Of a stretch of DNA of 64,000 nucleotides, positions 44,479 to 54,914 are shown one piece after another. Under the pieces are notes generated by a model, which did not search any database, had not been told where the DNA came from, and saw nothing but the letters and a program-made list of their open reading frames with translations. The stretch is from the NCBI GenBank assembly GCA_013407085.1, contig JACCGJ010000240.1, forward strand, positions 18,474-82,473, written 5' to 3'. The translations under genes and the position numbers were made by a program. Within the stretch, counting starts at the first letter, position 1. Each line of letters opens with the position of its first letter. This DNA comes from Atriophallophorus winterbourni (Eukaryota > Platyhelminthes > Trematoda > Plagiorchiida > Microphallidae).

Positions 44479-46832
44479 TCATTCAAATTTTTGCATGCAA
44501 TCGAAGCACCACTTATAAGTCACTAATGGGGGAATAATTAAACAGTGGAGATGATACCATTGGTTACAATAAGGGCATTGCTCCCATTCTATTGTTTTTC
44601 CAGCAAATTCCGGTGGTTCATCAGAACCACACTGACCACATACTTGATCGTGGCCTGAGAACTCATACAGATCTACTGGAGGTAGTCGAGAGGTGGATGG
44701 GATTGGGTTGTGAGAAGAAGCTGCCCGTCCACGATCGTTGATCCGGCCATCGTGAACGCCTAATACCCGAACAACGTTGCCTTCCACAGCGGGAATCGTT
44801 GCTTCTTCGTCGTAACTGGCTACCGGAGACGATATCTGACGGTTGACGTCACTGGGCTCTATATTCAATAATGTTTCCACTGGAAGAGTGTCATAACGTA
44901 GGGACGCGAGTGGCATATTGCCAAGGTCTAATGTTAAAGTGAACGGAGGCATTGGACAAGGACCAGTCGTATTTAAGAAGTTATTCATACTACGCATGAA
45001 CAGATTGAAGTATGGTGGCTCTAATTTGCGGCGCAAACGATTTATTAAATCTTCTGCGTAAGATTGACCAGATGAAAACACGCGATTAGTTCGCCTAAGA
45101 ACGTCCGCAGAAGAAAATTCTACTGGCATTACGTCATTAGTACTCCTTAACCAGCGCTTGGAAAGCGGGAGTGACGACACATCAAAGTTTTTCAATATTG
45201 CCGCAGCAAGCACGTGCCTACATGGCAAACATTGATCAACGAAAAAGGTACATGTGCACTTCCAATTTAAGCAGCACACCCCCAAACCCGCGAGTCCCTA
45301 ACAAGAACCATAATTTCCGTTGAGCCTACTATAGTAACTCTTGAAGCAGTTACGTTTGCGGATATGAGGTCTACGGCGTATGGCATAAGAAGATCGCACA
45401 GGGAATCTAATTCCGAGTGGTTGGGGAACGCGAACCCGCCTCATGCTATTCGAATAAATTTCGCGTTGTCGGTGCCAGATAAGATACCCAACACCGATTT
45501 GGGATATCCGAATGGCCTCCCATATAGCGATCCTACCACTAAGGCGATTCATTTTTAAACATTTGTGCATCGCCTCTACCATGTTCGTGTCCCCAATACC
45601 GTAAGTAGATACCTTAGGACGGCGAGCATTTGCCCACTTACGGGAGCTGCCACAGTATTGCCCTTTGAAGTATGAAAAGAACACGGGATCCGCTCTTTGC
45701 ACATTGATTAACGCAAAGGCGTATCGCCACAAACTCCTGGTACTCATTGCTACGTACACCCATTTAAGAGCCTCCCTTTGGGGGTTACGACGAGTGACAT
45801 TCCGAATAATGTGCACTCGGCAAAGCAGATGCGAAGCGTTGGGAAAAACGTCTTCAACTGCATTCGCTATCGCAGGGGCTCCATCGGACATAATAATACG
45901 AACGGCGTCCCTATCACCGACGAATTCAACAAACGTTAGTAGGAACGTCCGGATATCCTGTGCTGTCTCCCGCCACAGAAAACCTATTGCTACAGGAAGA
46001 CTCTTCCGGCAGCCATCCACGATCATCAATTGATAAAGAAAATATTTCTCACGATTGGTACGGAAGGTACCATCGATGAGAATAAAATCGGAAAAACGAG
46101 TAAACAAACTGAGCATCTCCTTTGTACTGAACACGAAATGCGTCATCTTGTCTGTTTCGTCCAGCAGTACCCTTGCCTTTCCATCGACGTTCAGTTCAGC
46201 TTCCATGCGACGAATATAGGCTATGAAAAATGGATTATTATAAGTATATTCACTAATTAATATTTCATTTTAATTGCATTTCAACAACCATTACCTGGAT
46301 TGTTTCGTCCTGCCAGAACTCGACGACGCATATTCACAACATCGCAGCCAGTAAGATTCTTCTGGAACCGAGCCTTCACATAATACCGAATATTGTACGA
46401 CGGGGTTCCGCTTTCAAGCAACGGCTGAATGGCATGCAGTTCCGAAGGAGTGAGTCGTCTGTTCCGGGAGTGCCACGATCCGGCTTCACCAGTTACTAAT
46501 TCATGGTTATGGACCATGTTACTAGTAGTAATCCGAAATTGCACGCCATGGCGACCAATGTTGAAAAAAGCTTCGCAATTGGTTGCGGTGGAAGTTCGAC
46601 GACGAATTCCAAGTGTAGGCCTCTGTACGGATCCTTTTCGTTGACACTCATATTTCATGAATGTCAGCTCGCCCGCTAAATTTCTTTTCGAAGATCGTTT
46701 GGAATAGTGGGTTCCGGAAACTCGAGTGAATTCTGCCAGCGTGTGGTTCAATTCCTCGAGACTTTCGAACAACCGGTTACCAATAGTATGCTGAAAAAGC
46801 TCAGTGATATCGTTAGCGCTCATTATTACCAA
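44479..46832 (-). pseudogene. MULE-type transposase, two exons, one in-frame stop
   Basis: The minus-strand exons 46832-46295 and 46220-44479 join through a 74-nt GT-AG intron (46294-46221) with the frame kept (NNP-A-YIRRM). Exon 1 carries a FAR1/FLYWCH-like DNA-binding domain (MKYECQRKGS, then CEAFFNI, FRITTSNMVHNHEL). Exon 2 holds the MULE catalytic domain: FILIDGTFRTN, DGCRKSLPVAIGFLW, IIMSDGAPAIANAV and HLLCRVHIIRNV, with Glu in NMVEAMHKC as a candidate third acidic residue. A TAG at 45298-45300 interrupts the frame. Beyond it, still in frame, are a SWIM zinc finger (CTCTFFVDQCLPCRHVL) and a C-terminal PHD-like finger (CGQCG, CPYCNQWYHLHC, WCFDC). The full length is about 760 codons. It is otherwise open, so the stop is either recent or an assembly error. 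Confidence 0.85.
46221..46294 (-). other. intron of the MULE transposase
   Basis: 74 nt, AT-rich, GTAATG at the donor and TTTTTCATAG at the acceptor. Removing it joins CCA-G and CC-TAT to give Pro-Ala-Tyr. Confidence 0.8.
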
Positions 46833-47088
46833 AGTGATCCCTGATCACTTGCGAGGAGTTTTATTTGACCCAGAAAGAATAAGTTTCAGCAATCAAAAAA
46901 CACCAATCAGGATTGTCAGAAAGTTTGTGAGAATTATCGTTATTCGCAGGTTCGAGTCACGGTGGCGAAATTATTTTCTGTAAATAATTCGTCATCGGAT
47001 TTAAGACACATCATTTCTTCCAAATAGCGTTGTCTAACTTCTATATCCCTTATCTCAATTTCAATTTTGTCCGAAGCGACAGAATTTG

Positions 47089-47581
47089 GCCACATACTGT
47101 CCTGTGCAAACTGAACTGAACTGACATATATAGAGGAGTTCAGCAACGGCTATGTTCTCATATCAGATCGTATCATATCTACGCTTTTTCTCAAATTATC
47201 ATATTTCTTGCACAGACTGCAGCTTGATATAGAAACCCTTAGTGTTTCAATTTTAGATTTTGTATTTAAGGGTTTTATCTGATCAAAAAAGCTTTTATAT
47301 GGAATGTGACCTTGACAAGCAAAGTTGCTGCACATTTGAAGTTATTTTCACTTGCATGTTATTTATATTATATCTATGAGATCTGCGGTTAATATACAGC
47401 TATTAAACCTTTATTTTTATATATTCTCAGAATACCACTTTTGTACTACCTAATATTTCCGAATACCTTAAAGTTGTCGCGTTATGACCTCAGCTGACCT
47501 CTCACCGTGCTGGTGAGGAGAAACTGCCTTTTCTTTTTTCCAGCATCGATTATTGCGCGTTGCTGTCCTACTACTATCCTA
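47089..47581 (+). repeat. 490-bp direct repeat, right copy
   Basis: Nearly identical to 40796-41285; it begins abruptly at GCCACATACTGTCCTG after unrelated sequence. The MULE gene lies between the two copies. Confidence 0.9.
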
Positions 47582-47600
47582 CTAATACTACTACTACTAC
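47484..47600 (+). repeat. SINE-2 variant, truncated at the CTA run
   Basis: The same variant as 41192-41386, ending inside a CTA repeat (47570-47605) where the CR1 tail begins. Confidence 0.7.
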
Positions 47601-47610
47601 TACTACAGCG

Positions 47611-47792
47611 TGTTAACTATCCTGTGGTTATTCTATTGAGCTTGTAGCTTTTATTTCCACAATAAACTATTGACTATTGACTGCAAGGGTAGTGGTTTTA
47701 ACTTCTACCCCGCGCTATAATCGATGCACTGCCAAAAGGTAATTTTCTTTCTTCCCTGTTTGCAATCTCTGATGATCGCTGTGCCAGGCGCT

Positions 47793-47832
<40 letters not shown>

Positions 47833-48001
47833 AGTAGGACAGCAACGCGCAATAATCGATGCTGGAAAAAAGAAAAGGCAGTTTCTCCTCACCAGCACGG
47901 TGATAGAAGTTAAAACCATTACCCTTGCAGTCAATAGTCAATAGTTTATTGTGGAAATAAAAGCTACAAGCTCAATAGAATAACCACAGGATAGTTAACA
48001 C
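47611..48001. repeat. 97-bp inverted repeat around a SINE-2 variant
   Basis: Arms 47611-47706 and 47906-48001 are complementary with a single mismatch seen. Each is a CR1 3' tail ending in CTATTGA repeats. The 199-bp loop is an antisense SINE-2 variant with a (TAG)n run at 47793-47826. Confidence 0.8.
47700..47903 (-). repeat. SINE-2 variant, antisense, complete
   Basis: The reverse complement of the 41192-41386 type: CCCGCGCTATAATCGATGCAC, GATGATCGCTGTGCCAGGCG, the TAG run, then CTCCTCACCAGCACGGTGA. Confidence 0.75.
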
Positions 48002-48120
48002 ATTGGGTCTGGAAAAATGTCCACAGTCCAGAGAGGAGAAAAGTAATACATATTGAGTGGGAAGTAAACGCTGTGGAGAGAGAAAAAAAGGTGCAGTATC
48101 ACAGAGATCATAATAGCAAA
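47906..48120 (-). mobile_element. CR1-like 3' UTR and tail
   Basis: On the minus strand it matches the 3' UTR of the plus-strand CR1 at 49200-49385 (CTCCACAGCGTTTAC, CCAGACCCAATGTG, TTAACTATCC, AGCTTGTAGC) and ends in CTATTGA units. Confidence 0.65.
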
Positions 48121-48174
48121 ATTATGATTAAAAATTGTCGTGATGTCGCAGGTTCGGGCGGGTCATCAACTCAC

Positions 48175-49390
48175 CCAGCGATACAGGGAAGCTTCAATTC
48201 GACCTGAATTCATTACACGCATGGTCTACGATCAATCGCTTACCATGCAACACTGAAAAATGCCACGCATTACGCATTCGTCTTCCTGGCGACTCTGGCT
48301 ATAATCTGGGTGTCAAGATGCTCTCTGTCACGATGCAAGAAAAAGGTCTTGGGGTGTGCACGGATGTGCAATTGCACGGATGTGCAATCGTGCAGCATTT
48401 TTGTGCTGTGCGGCTAACATCGTGCTAAATTGATTGGCCAACGGTAGTGAGCTGCATACGAACACACGCTGGAGTCTCACTACCATTTCTATTTCACCCC
48501 TCATATCTGTCTAGGCCTGGGCAACCTGACAGTATCTTAGCCCACGTGCAGTCTCTGACTGTGCGGCACTTTGCCTAGATCAGGCTTGTGCTTTACCTTG
48601 GGGTGATTATACAAAACGACTTGGGCTGCTCTGCTCAGTGTAGTAGAGCTTCAACCGTGGCAAATAGAAACATTGGGCTTTTAAAACGTGCGTTCGGAAC
48701 AATCGATCCACGTCTCTTTCCGTTTCTTCTTCAAGCGTACATCAGGCCACACTTGGAGTATGCCATCTCCGTCTGGAACCCATGGTTGAAACGTGACCAG
48801 CACGCCCTAGAACAGCCGCAGAGACGTTCTACAAAGCTTATCAAGGGGCTTAGCTTCGTCAGATACGAGGAACTTCTTACAAATTTACAATTATTCTCTA
48901 CAAACTATCGTCGTATCCGAGGCGATCTGATCCTTGCGTATCGGATATTGACGGAAGAAGCTCACCCATGTAGGGGTATGCTTAAAATGGTCCCACACTC
49001 AGCAAATCACTTGAAGTTGGCACAGTAGATTGGACTGCCGCAGACACTCCTTTGCCGTCCGGATTCCTCGTGCTTGGAACGCGCTACCCCTTTCGGTTAT
49101 TTCTGCCCAATCCCTAATTATTTTAAAACGCCTTGACTTCCATTTTTATCAGACGATACACAATTCTTGATTATGCTTTTTCACGCTTATATTCTTTGTG
49201 TTACTGCACCATATCTTTTCCTCTTTCCACAGCGTTTCCCGTCACAGTAAATATGGATCACATTTCCCTTCGAACTGCTAAAACTTCTTCAGACCCAATG
49301 TGCTAACTATCCGGTGGTTATTCCATTAAGCTTGTAGCTTTTTTTCCACAATACACTATTGAATATTCACTATTGAAGACAAATGCTCTT
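48175..49390 (+). pseudogene. CR1-like reverse transcriptase C-terminus, split by a SINE-1
   Basis: Before the SINE: FDLNSLHAWSTINRLPCN, TEKCHALRI, LSVTMQEK. After the SINE (from 48597): LGVIIQNDLGCSAQC, LLQAYIRPHLEYAISVWNP, YRRIRGDLILAYRIL, ending at a TAG (49026-49028). These are the CR1 thumb and C-terminal blocks. Without the 240-bp insert and one duplication copy the frame runs through. The 3' UTR ends in imperfect CTATTGA repeats near 49385. Confidence 0.8.
48357..48596 (+). repeat. SINE-1, full-length sense copy inside CR1
   Basis: Bounded by the direct repeat CTTGGGGTG (48348-48356 and 48597-48605). It contains ATGTGCAATCGTGCAGC twice at its 5' end, box A-like TAGCCCACGTG and box B-like AGATCAGGC, and ends GTGCTTTAC with hardly any tail. 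Confidence 0.85.
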
Positions 49391-49399
49391 GTTACTTTA

Positions 49400-50290
49400 G
49401 GTGGACTATGTAGTATGAAACCATCTATCTGTATGCGTTTTGCATTTTCAAAGTGCAAAGTTCTGTTATCTGTCATTGATCCGACTGAAACTACGCTAAG
49501 CCTTTACAATGAGGAACTTTCTACTCTAGACTATTACCTATTTGGGTAGTTACATTATTAGTAACACGTGTTTAAATAAAAAGATTTCAGCTTGCATTTC
49601 CAGAGCTACGGTAACTTTTCGTAGCTTGGATCATATGTGGCTTCAAACAGGTTTTGTCACTAAAGCTCAAGGGTCGAGTCTACTAAGCTGCAGTACGAGC
49701 GCTCTATATGTGAAACCTGGAGAATTTGAAAAGACGAAATAAGACATTTGCGGTCTTCGATAATCGCTGTCTCCGCACCATCGCTGAAGTTACTTGGCCC
49801 CATCGTATACGTAATGGAACTATTTGCAGTAGAATCTTTAGTAGCGACGTAGACATTGAAAAACAAGTTAAGGTACACAGACTTTGTTGGCTAGACCACT
49901 TATTGCGAATAGGAAATCATTTTCCCAACGCGGTTTTGTTTGCCACTCCTAACTCGGAATGGCGTCATAATAGTAGCCAGATTCTGACTTGGCTCAAGCA
50001 GACTAAGCCTTTGAATATTAAACTAGCTACGGTTGGTGCGACCCGTCTCCCAGGTTGAGGTCCAAAAGATGACAATTCGCAGTGGCTTCTCACCATTGGT
50101 GATATAGCTCAAAATCGTGTTCAGCGGCGGTCTTGTTGTAGACATCTTCTTGGAGTGCTTGATTAATTTTGTGTTGCCAAGTTAAATGTCGAGGGAAGCT
50201 TGTTATGATGCTGTAACAAGAGTCAAAGATGATCAGAACACAAACGAACGCTGAGAAGATAACGTCTGATTGAAAGGCTTTAATCAACTA
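49400..50290 (+). pseudogene. RTE-like reverse transcriptase C-terminus and 3' end
   Basis: Plus strand, several frames: FAFSKCKVLLSVIDP, then LDYYLFG and GSYIISNTCLNKKIS, ISRATVTFRSLDHMW, VFDNRCLRTIAEVTW, VHRLCWLDHLLRIGNH, NSEWR, VGATRLPG and WLLTIGDIAQNRVQRRSC. These are successive RTE blocks from the RT thumb to the C-terminal end. Stops and one frameshift near 49735 break it. It is 5'-truncated and abuts the Gypsy 3' end. Confidence 0.8.
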
Positions 50291-50451
50291 GAGAACTGGA
50301 GTATGAGCTATAACAAAAGGAAAAAGGTTAGATGTGTAATACGGTAAAATAAGCGTTTGTACACAATATAAGGAATGTCAAAACAACACGACATTCACCC
50401 CGACCGGGAAGACCGAGTTATACAACGGTTACAGTTTTAGACATCACGGGA

Positions 50452-51566
50452 TCAAAGATGGTAGGGTCTAATCCTTTGTTGTTGTGAAACAAAGTGTTCT
50501 GCATTTGGTTGAAGTGTAGTGGTTGGTCCTGAAATGTCTGAAGTGGCAGACTGTATGTCAGGTGTACAAAGGTTATCTGGAGGCGTTTCAGGTGGGTCAG
50601 TGTTCAATGGGTTTGGCGACTGATTCATTGGAGCCAGTTGACGGAGAGAAACAGTATCCTCGTGACCATCTGGCAATCGGATATGGGCATACTGAGGATT
50701 TCTCTCCAGAAGCTCCAACTCTTCCACTAGGGGGTCATACTTGGAGGAACGAACGTTTCTGAGATAAAGGGCTGGTCCTAGCATCAACAACCAATTAGGA
50801 AGACTCGTACCGACGGGAGACTTGCGATTATGCTTGAACATGCACTCGTGAGGCGTCTCATTTGTAGCAGTGCATAAGAGAGACCGTATGGCGTGTAATG
50901 CTTCAGAAGAACATGTTCCCACTGATCTGTCATCAAACCCCTTTCTCGCAAGCATAATGAAACAGCTTTCCATAAGATACCGTTCAGACGTTCAAACTGC
51001 CCATTACTTTGCGGGTTATAACTGGTGGTCCTACTCGTAGCAACTCCTCGAGAATGAAGAAAAGATTTAATGTCACTGGACATGAAGGATGACAATTGAT
51101 CTGAGTGTACGTAGCCGGGCATACTAAAAATGGAAAAAAGTTCGGTGAGTCGGGAAATGACAGTAGAGCTGGTCATGTCAGGACATTTGAAAGCAAAGGG
51201 GAATCAAGAAAACTCGTCAATTACTGTAAGTAAATATCGATTCCGAGTAGATGAAGGAATAGGCTCTTTAAAATCGATACTGAGACGTTCAAAAGGACGT
51301 GTTGCTTTAACGAGTTGCTCGTTGTAAGGACCAAAACATTTTGGCTTCAACTGGGAACATACAAGGCACTGTCGAATAACAGATTTGACGTCATCAAGAG
51401 AGAACGGAAGATTTTTAGATCGGGTGAAATGAAATACACGTGTGGTACCCGGGTGGCACAGTGAGTCATGAATGGACTTTAATTCAGGAAGCGAATGCAC
51501 ACTGGCACAAAATATATGAGACAAGGCATCAGCTACGGTATTATCAGGACCCGGTCGATACACCAC
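50452..51566 (-). pseudogene. Gypsy integrase and C-terminus
   Basis: ADALSHIFCAS leads to the HHCC zinc-binding region (HDSLCHPGTTRVFHF, CLVCSQLKP). The catalytic core has SIDFKEPI, YVHSDQLSSF and NPQSNGQFERLNG, so the D, D and E positions are present. The C-terminal part at 50973-50452 (ECMFKHNRKSP, GPALYLRN, GHEDTVSLRQLAP) is the Gypsy chromodomain-less tail. It is split over three frames. Confidence 0.8.
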
Positions 51567-51580
51567 GTCATAAGAAAACT

Positions 51581-51994
51581 CTATTCGCCAACGTCGTTCT
51601 TGATTTTACTGGCGATTTTCGTATCAAACATAAACGAAACCGAGCGTTGATCAGTGATTAGTTTAAAATGAGACCCAGTGAGATAATGTCTCCATTTTCG
51701 AATTGCTTCAATAATCACGCAAGCTTCCTCGATCGCGGGTTGATTACGCTCACTTGGAGAGAAGGTGCGGGAGAAGAAAGCAACCGGACATCCGTTTTGA
51801 TCGAGAGTAGCAGCTATTGCTACATCGGATGCATCTGTTTGGACAACGAGAGGTGCGTCACGGTCAACGGAGAAAAGGGATGCCTGCACTAATTCAGATT
51901 TCAGGGATTCGTAAGCGTTCAAAGCTTTCCCGGACAGTGGGAAGATTTTATTGTGAACCGAGGATGAATTTTGTCGGAGAACTGGGAGAACCAT
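51581..51994 (-). pseudogene. Gypsy RNase H domain
   Basis: VVQTDASDVAIAATLDQNG then PVAFFSRTFSPSERN, IEEACVIIEAIRKWRHYL and FKLITDQRSVSFMF: the standard Gypsy RNase H series with its catalytic TDAS, E and TD(Q/H) positions visible. A frameshift separates it from the integrase. Confidence 0.8.
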
Positions 51995-53015
51995 TGAGAA
52001 TAATAAGAAAACATCCCGATTATTCTTTGTTGTACTTTGGCATCACAGGGTGGAGGCAGCTTGAGTAAGGCATCAAAGCGTTCAGGGTCTGGTTTCACAT
52101 TTCCAGCGGATACCTCATAACCGAGAAGTTTAACGCGCTCAACGGAAAAGGTACATTTGTTTTGATTCAAAGTAACCCATATTTCTCCATTGCTTGCATA
52201 AATTTGCTCAAGTTAACATCATGATCATGCTTATCTTTCCCACAGACGGTTATGTTATCGACGTAGACATGCGTTCCTCGCAGAGATTCCTTGCGCATTA
52301 ACCTTTTGTCTACTGACTAACTTGTTACCACCTCAAGCAAGCAGTCAATTGCTCAGTAGCTCCCGTCGGTACCTTCAGTCACCATCGGAGTGCACTTGTC
52401 AAGCGGCGTCTGGTATCTGATCCATAGAAATTAATCATGTGTTTTATTTATACCCTAATTAAGCAGAATAACACAAATATATCATAAAATACGTATATCC
52501 AATTACCGTAGACAAAGGGTTAACTCGTCGATTACCCGCTGGAAGCATGCAACTCCGTTGGTTACGCCAAATGGAATACGCCAGAATTGGTAGAGGTTAC
52601 CACATGCTTCAAATGCAGTGTACCGGCGCTCATTCTCCATTACAGGAATTTGGTGATATGCGCTCTGCAAGTATAAGGTGCTAAAAACACCAAACTTTGA
52701 AATCTTTTCGATCATTTCATCGATTAGCGGCAGGGGGTAGGCGTCCAGATATGTGAGTCGGTTGATAGTTTGGCTATATTCAATGGCCATACGTTTCTTC
52801 TGTCGTTCATTTGTTGTGACAAACACCTGGGCGCGCCAAGGCGACTGGGAAGTTTCGATTATTCCCTCGCTTAATAGCTTGGCAACTTCAGCTCTAATGA
52901 AAATCTCGTCGTTATAATTGTATCTTCTGGACTTGGTGCATATCGGGCGACATGATGGGTCCAGATGAGGGAAAAGTGTGACAAGAGTTAATGTACTAAC
53001 GGATAAACTACACAA
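51919..53015 (-). pseudogene. Gypsy reverse transcriptase, interrupted by a MITE
   Basis: The RT fingers and palm read AKLLSEGIIETSQSPWRAQV, YSQTINRLTYLDAYPLP and FSTLYLQSAYHQIPV, where the catalytic Asp of FSTLDLxSAYHQI is Tyr. FGVTNGVACFQRVIDEL is followed by the inserted MITE (52302-52519). Then comes MRKESLRGTHVYVDNITVCG, the second catalytic block (YVDN form). The thumb region FSVERVKLLGYEVSAG follows. Two catalytic changes make it inactive. Confidence 0.8.
52302..52519. mobile_element. 218-bp MITE with TTAA target duplication
   Basis: The insert is bounded by TTAA (52298-52301 and 52520-52523). Its ends are inverted: CCTTTTGTCTAC at the left and the reverse complement of CCCTTTGTCTAC at the right. 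Removing the insert plus one TTAA restores the RT reading frame. There is no coding capacity. TTAA preference with CC-starting termini is the pattern of piggyBac-type elements, so a non-autonomous piggyBac-like origin is inferred. Confidence 0.88.
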
Positions 53016-53191
53016 AGAAAACCGGGTTTGGATTCCTTCGAATGGGATTTCAACTGCTTAATGGCGCTGAAGAAACTCATGTCCCAGCAACGCATCGGCA
53101 CATAGATCAGGAAGGATAGAGAGTTTCACATTGTTGTAACGAGTACTTTTGTGGACGAGGGATGCAAAACAATGACCTTTCGTATTGCTTA

Positions 53192-53761
53192 TCATCGACG
53201 TAGAAGCCAACACAATTTGGTTTTTCGATTCCAGGATAGACCAACCATTCCACAGACGATACTTTCGGAGATGTAACTTTCAGAGCTACCCGTGTAAACC
53301 AGCGCCTGTAAAGCTATACCGTTGACGACAACTCCGGTAATTGCTTTATCAAGACTGGCCGGCGCAGCAGCGTTGATAATCGTGGAGGTGAGAAATGGAA
53401 TTACCGAGGCAGTGTGTTTTGCCTTGTTTGTAGAACGGCATACGTTTTGGAAATGACATTTCTTGCCACATGATTTGCCCCCCACACCCCTAGCGGGGCA
53501 TTTCGAGCGTGGATGCTGATTTTAACCACAAAAGAAACAACTGGAACGTGTGGTAGATAGAGTTGTCTCAGAATTGAACGGAGTTGAATCGGTACTGGCG
53601 TGAGACGCATCGATTGCAGCATCACCGCAATTACTAGTTGCAGGCTGGATAAACGAATGCGATTGTCGTTGGGCCAAATCGAGGGCCTTTACCTGGTCGA
53701 AAGCAGTTTGTACATCCAGTGTCTTCTTTTCCAACAACCTCTGATGAATTGCGTTAGACAT
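53192..53761 (-). pseudogene. Gypsy Gag zinc-knuckle and protease region
   Basis: Gag ends with CFFCG, an in-frame TAA at about 53522-53524, NQHPRSKC and then SCGKKCHFQNVC. The protease active site, usually DTGS, reads LVYTGSSESYIS, so the catalytic Asp is replaced by Tyr. The frame ends at a TAG (53192-53194). Confidence 0.75.
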
Positions 53762-54015
53762 AAGCCCGCTTATGAAAGCGTCCCGAATGACGTCTTGTTG
53801 ATTTTGTTGAGCACTAACGACTTTAAAGTTACAATCCTTTGCAAAATTGAGCAGTTTTGCATGAACTGGTCAAGAGTTTCGTCGCGATTTTGTTTTACTG
53901 TCTCTGCTCACTTCGAACTGTCTCTGCACTCAAGGTTTGAGCTGTCTCTGCTACTCAAGGTCAAAGTCTATAAATCGACACAGTACGGTCTGTTTACTGT
54001 TGGGTGCGAAAAACC

Positions 54016-54790
54016 GGACCACGTTAAATAACAACATGCTGCGTCCTCCAATTTATTTGACAACCGGTGTCTACCGCGCATTCTAGGAGTTAGCTGTTAC
54101 AATCGTATGCGCACAGATGCTCTCTTAAATAAGTTTGTTTGGTAGTAATGTCGATATAGAGAAGGCAGATCAACCGCATATGTTCCTGGTTGGTCACGTT
54201 TTAACGGATGCCGGACCAACCGACTTCCGAAACAGATCCTTTTTGCGACGCCACATCCTGATTGGCGTAAATCTCGGGGTGGCCAAACCATCACATGGCA
54301 TAGGCAGCTAAAAATTCTTACTAGTAACCTTTCCAAAGTAGGCGCAGCGCGTCTTCCAGGCTGGTGTCCCCGCGATCATATATCGCAATGGTTAGTTACG
54401 CTTCAGGATATGTCCCGAAACCGTGTTCACTGGCGGTCTTGCACTAAGCATCTTCTTGGAGTGTTTGCATAACCTTGTATGTTGTCAAGCGGAGTGACGA
54501 GAAAAGCTTGTTATGATGCATGACAGTGAAAGCCGCATGGAAGCTGCCGTGCTGATGTTGCTCTACTCGTTCACGAAACTTGTTTGAATGCATGTTCCAT
54601 TCGAGGTGTAGGCACCTCTTCCCATTTTGCTTGTGCTTACTCTTCCACAGAAGCCGTAACAATTTAGGTCCCACCCTTCCCCGTCTTTTAGGATTTTACT
54701 TTTTCATGGTTGTATGGCATTTTAGGCATTCGGTATCGTGCTACCACCGGTGTATTGCTCTTGATGGATGATGAATGATATGATTTGTAC
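54016..54790 (+). pseudogene. RTE-like C-terminus and complete 3' end
   Basis: Plus strand: YLTTGVYRAFLGVS-like relic, then CRTNRLPKQILFATPHPDW, RGGQTITWHRQLK, KVGAARLPGWCPRDH, SQWLVTLQDMSRNRVHWRS and TKHLLGVFA, followed by a TAA and a 320-bp 3' UTR ending near a GATGATGAATGATATG run. It is the clearest copy of this RTE family's 3' end and defines the 3' sequences seen at 6600, 7340, 54915 and 56820. Confidence 0.8.
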
Positions 54791-54914
54791 AAGTGGCAAG
54801 GATATGTCTTGAAAATATCTCGTTTTTAGGCTGAACATAAGGAGAATTCAAGGTAACGACTGTCACCCATCCGGGACAGCATTATATCTCTGGCATGTAC
54901 TGGATGATTAATTG

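Larger units (their letters stand above)
50395..53990 (-). mobile_element. Gypsy-type LTR retrotransposon (CsRn1-like), internal region
   Basis: On the minus strand, in order: Gag zinc-knuckle end (about 53760-53430), protease (53380-53250), RT (53015-52120), RNase H (51990-51580), integrase (51570-50790) and C-terminus to 50452. A purine-rich GGTCGGGGTGAATG at 50416-50403 is a likely polypurine tract, with an LTR start just after it. The LTR itself is cut by the neighbouring RTE fragment, and no 5' LTR was found. The Gag-protease-RT-RH-IN order and the lack of an envelope gene fit Ty3/Gypsy. CsRn1 affinity is inferred. Confidence 0.8.

Noticed and set aside
40796..47581. LTR retrotransposon bounded by the 490-bp direct repeats
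   Set aside because: No TG...CA ends, primer-binding site or polypurine tract was seen, and the repeat borders fall inside SINE-2 sequence.
47698..47941. Two 78-codon minus ORFs with Leu or Thr runs
   Set aside because: Translation of the CTA/TAG run inside a SINE-2 variant.
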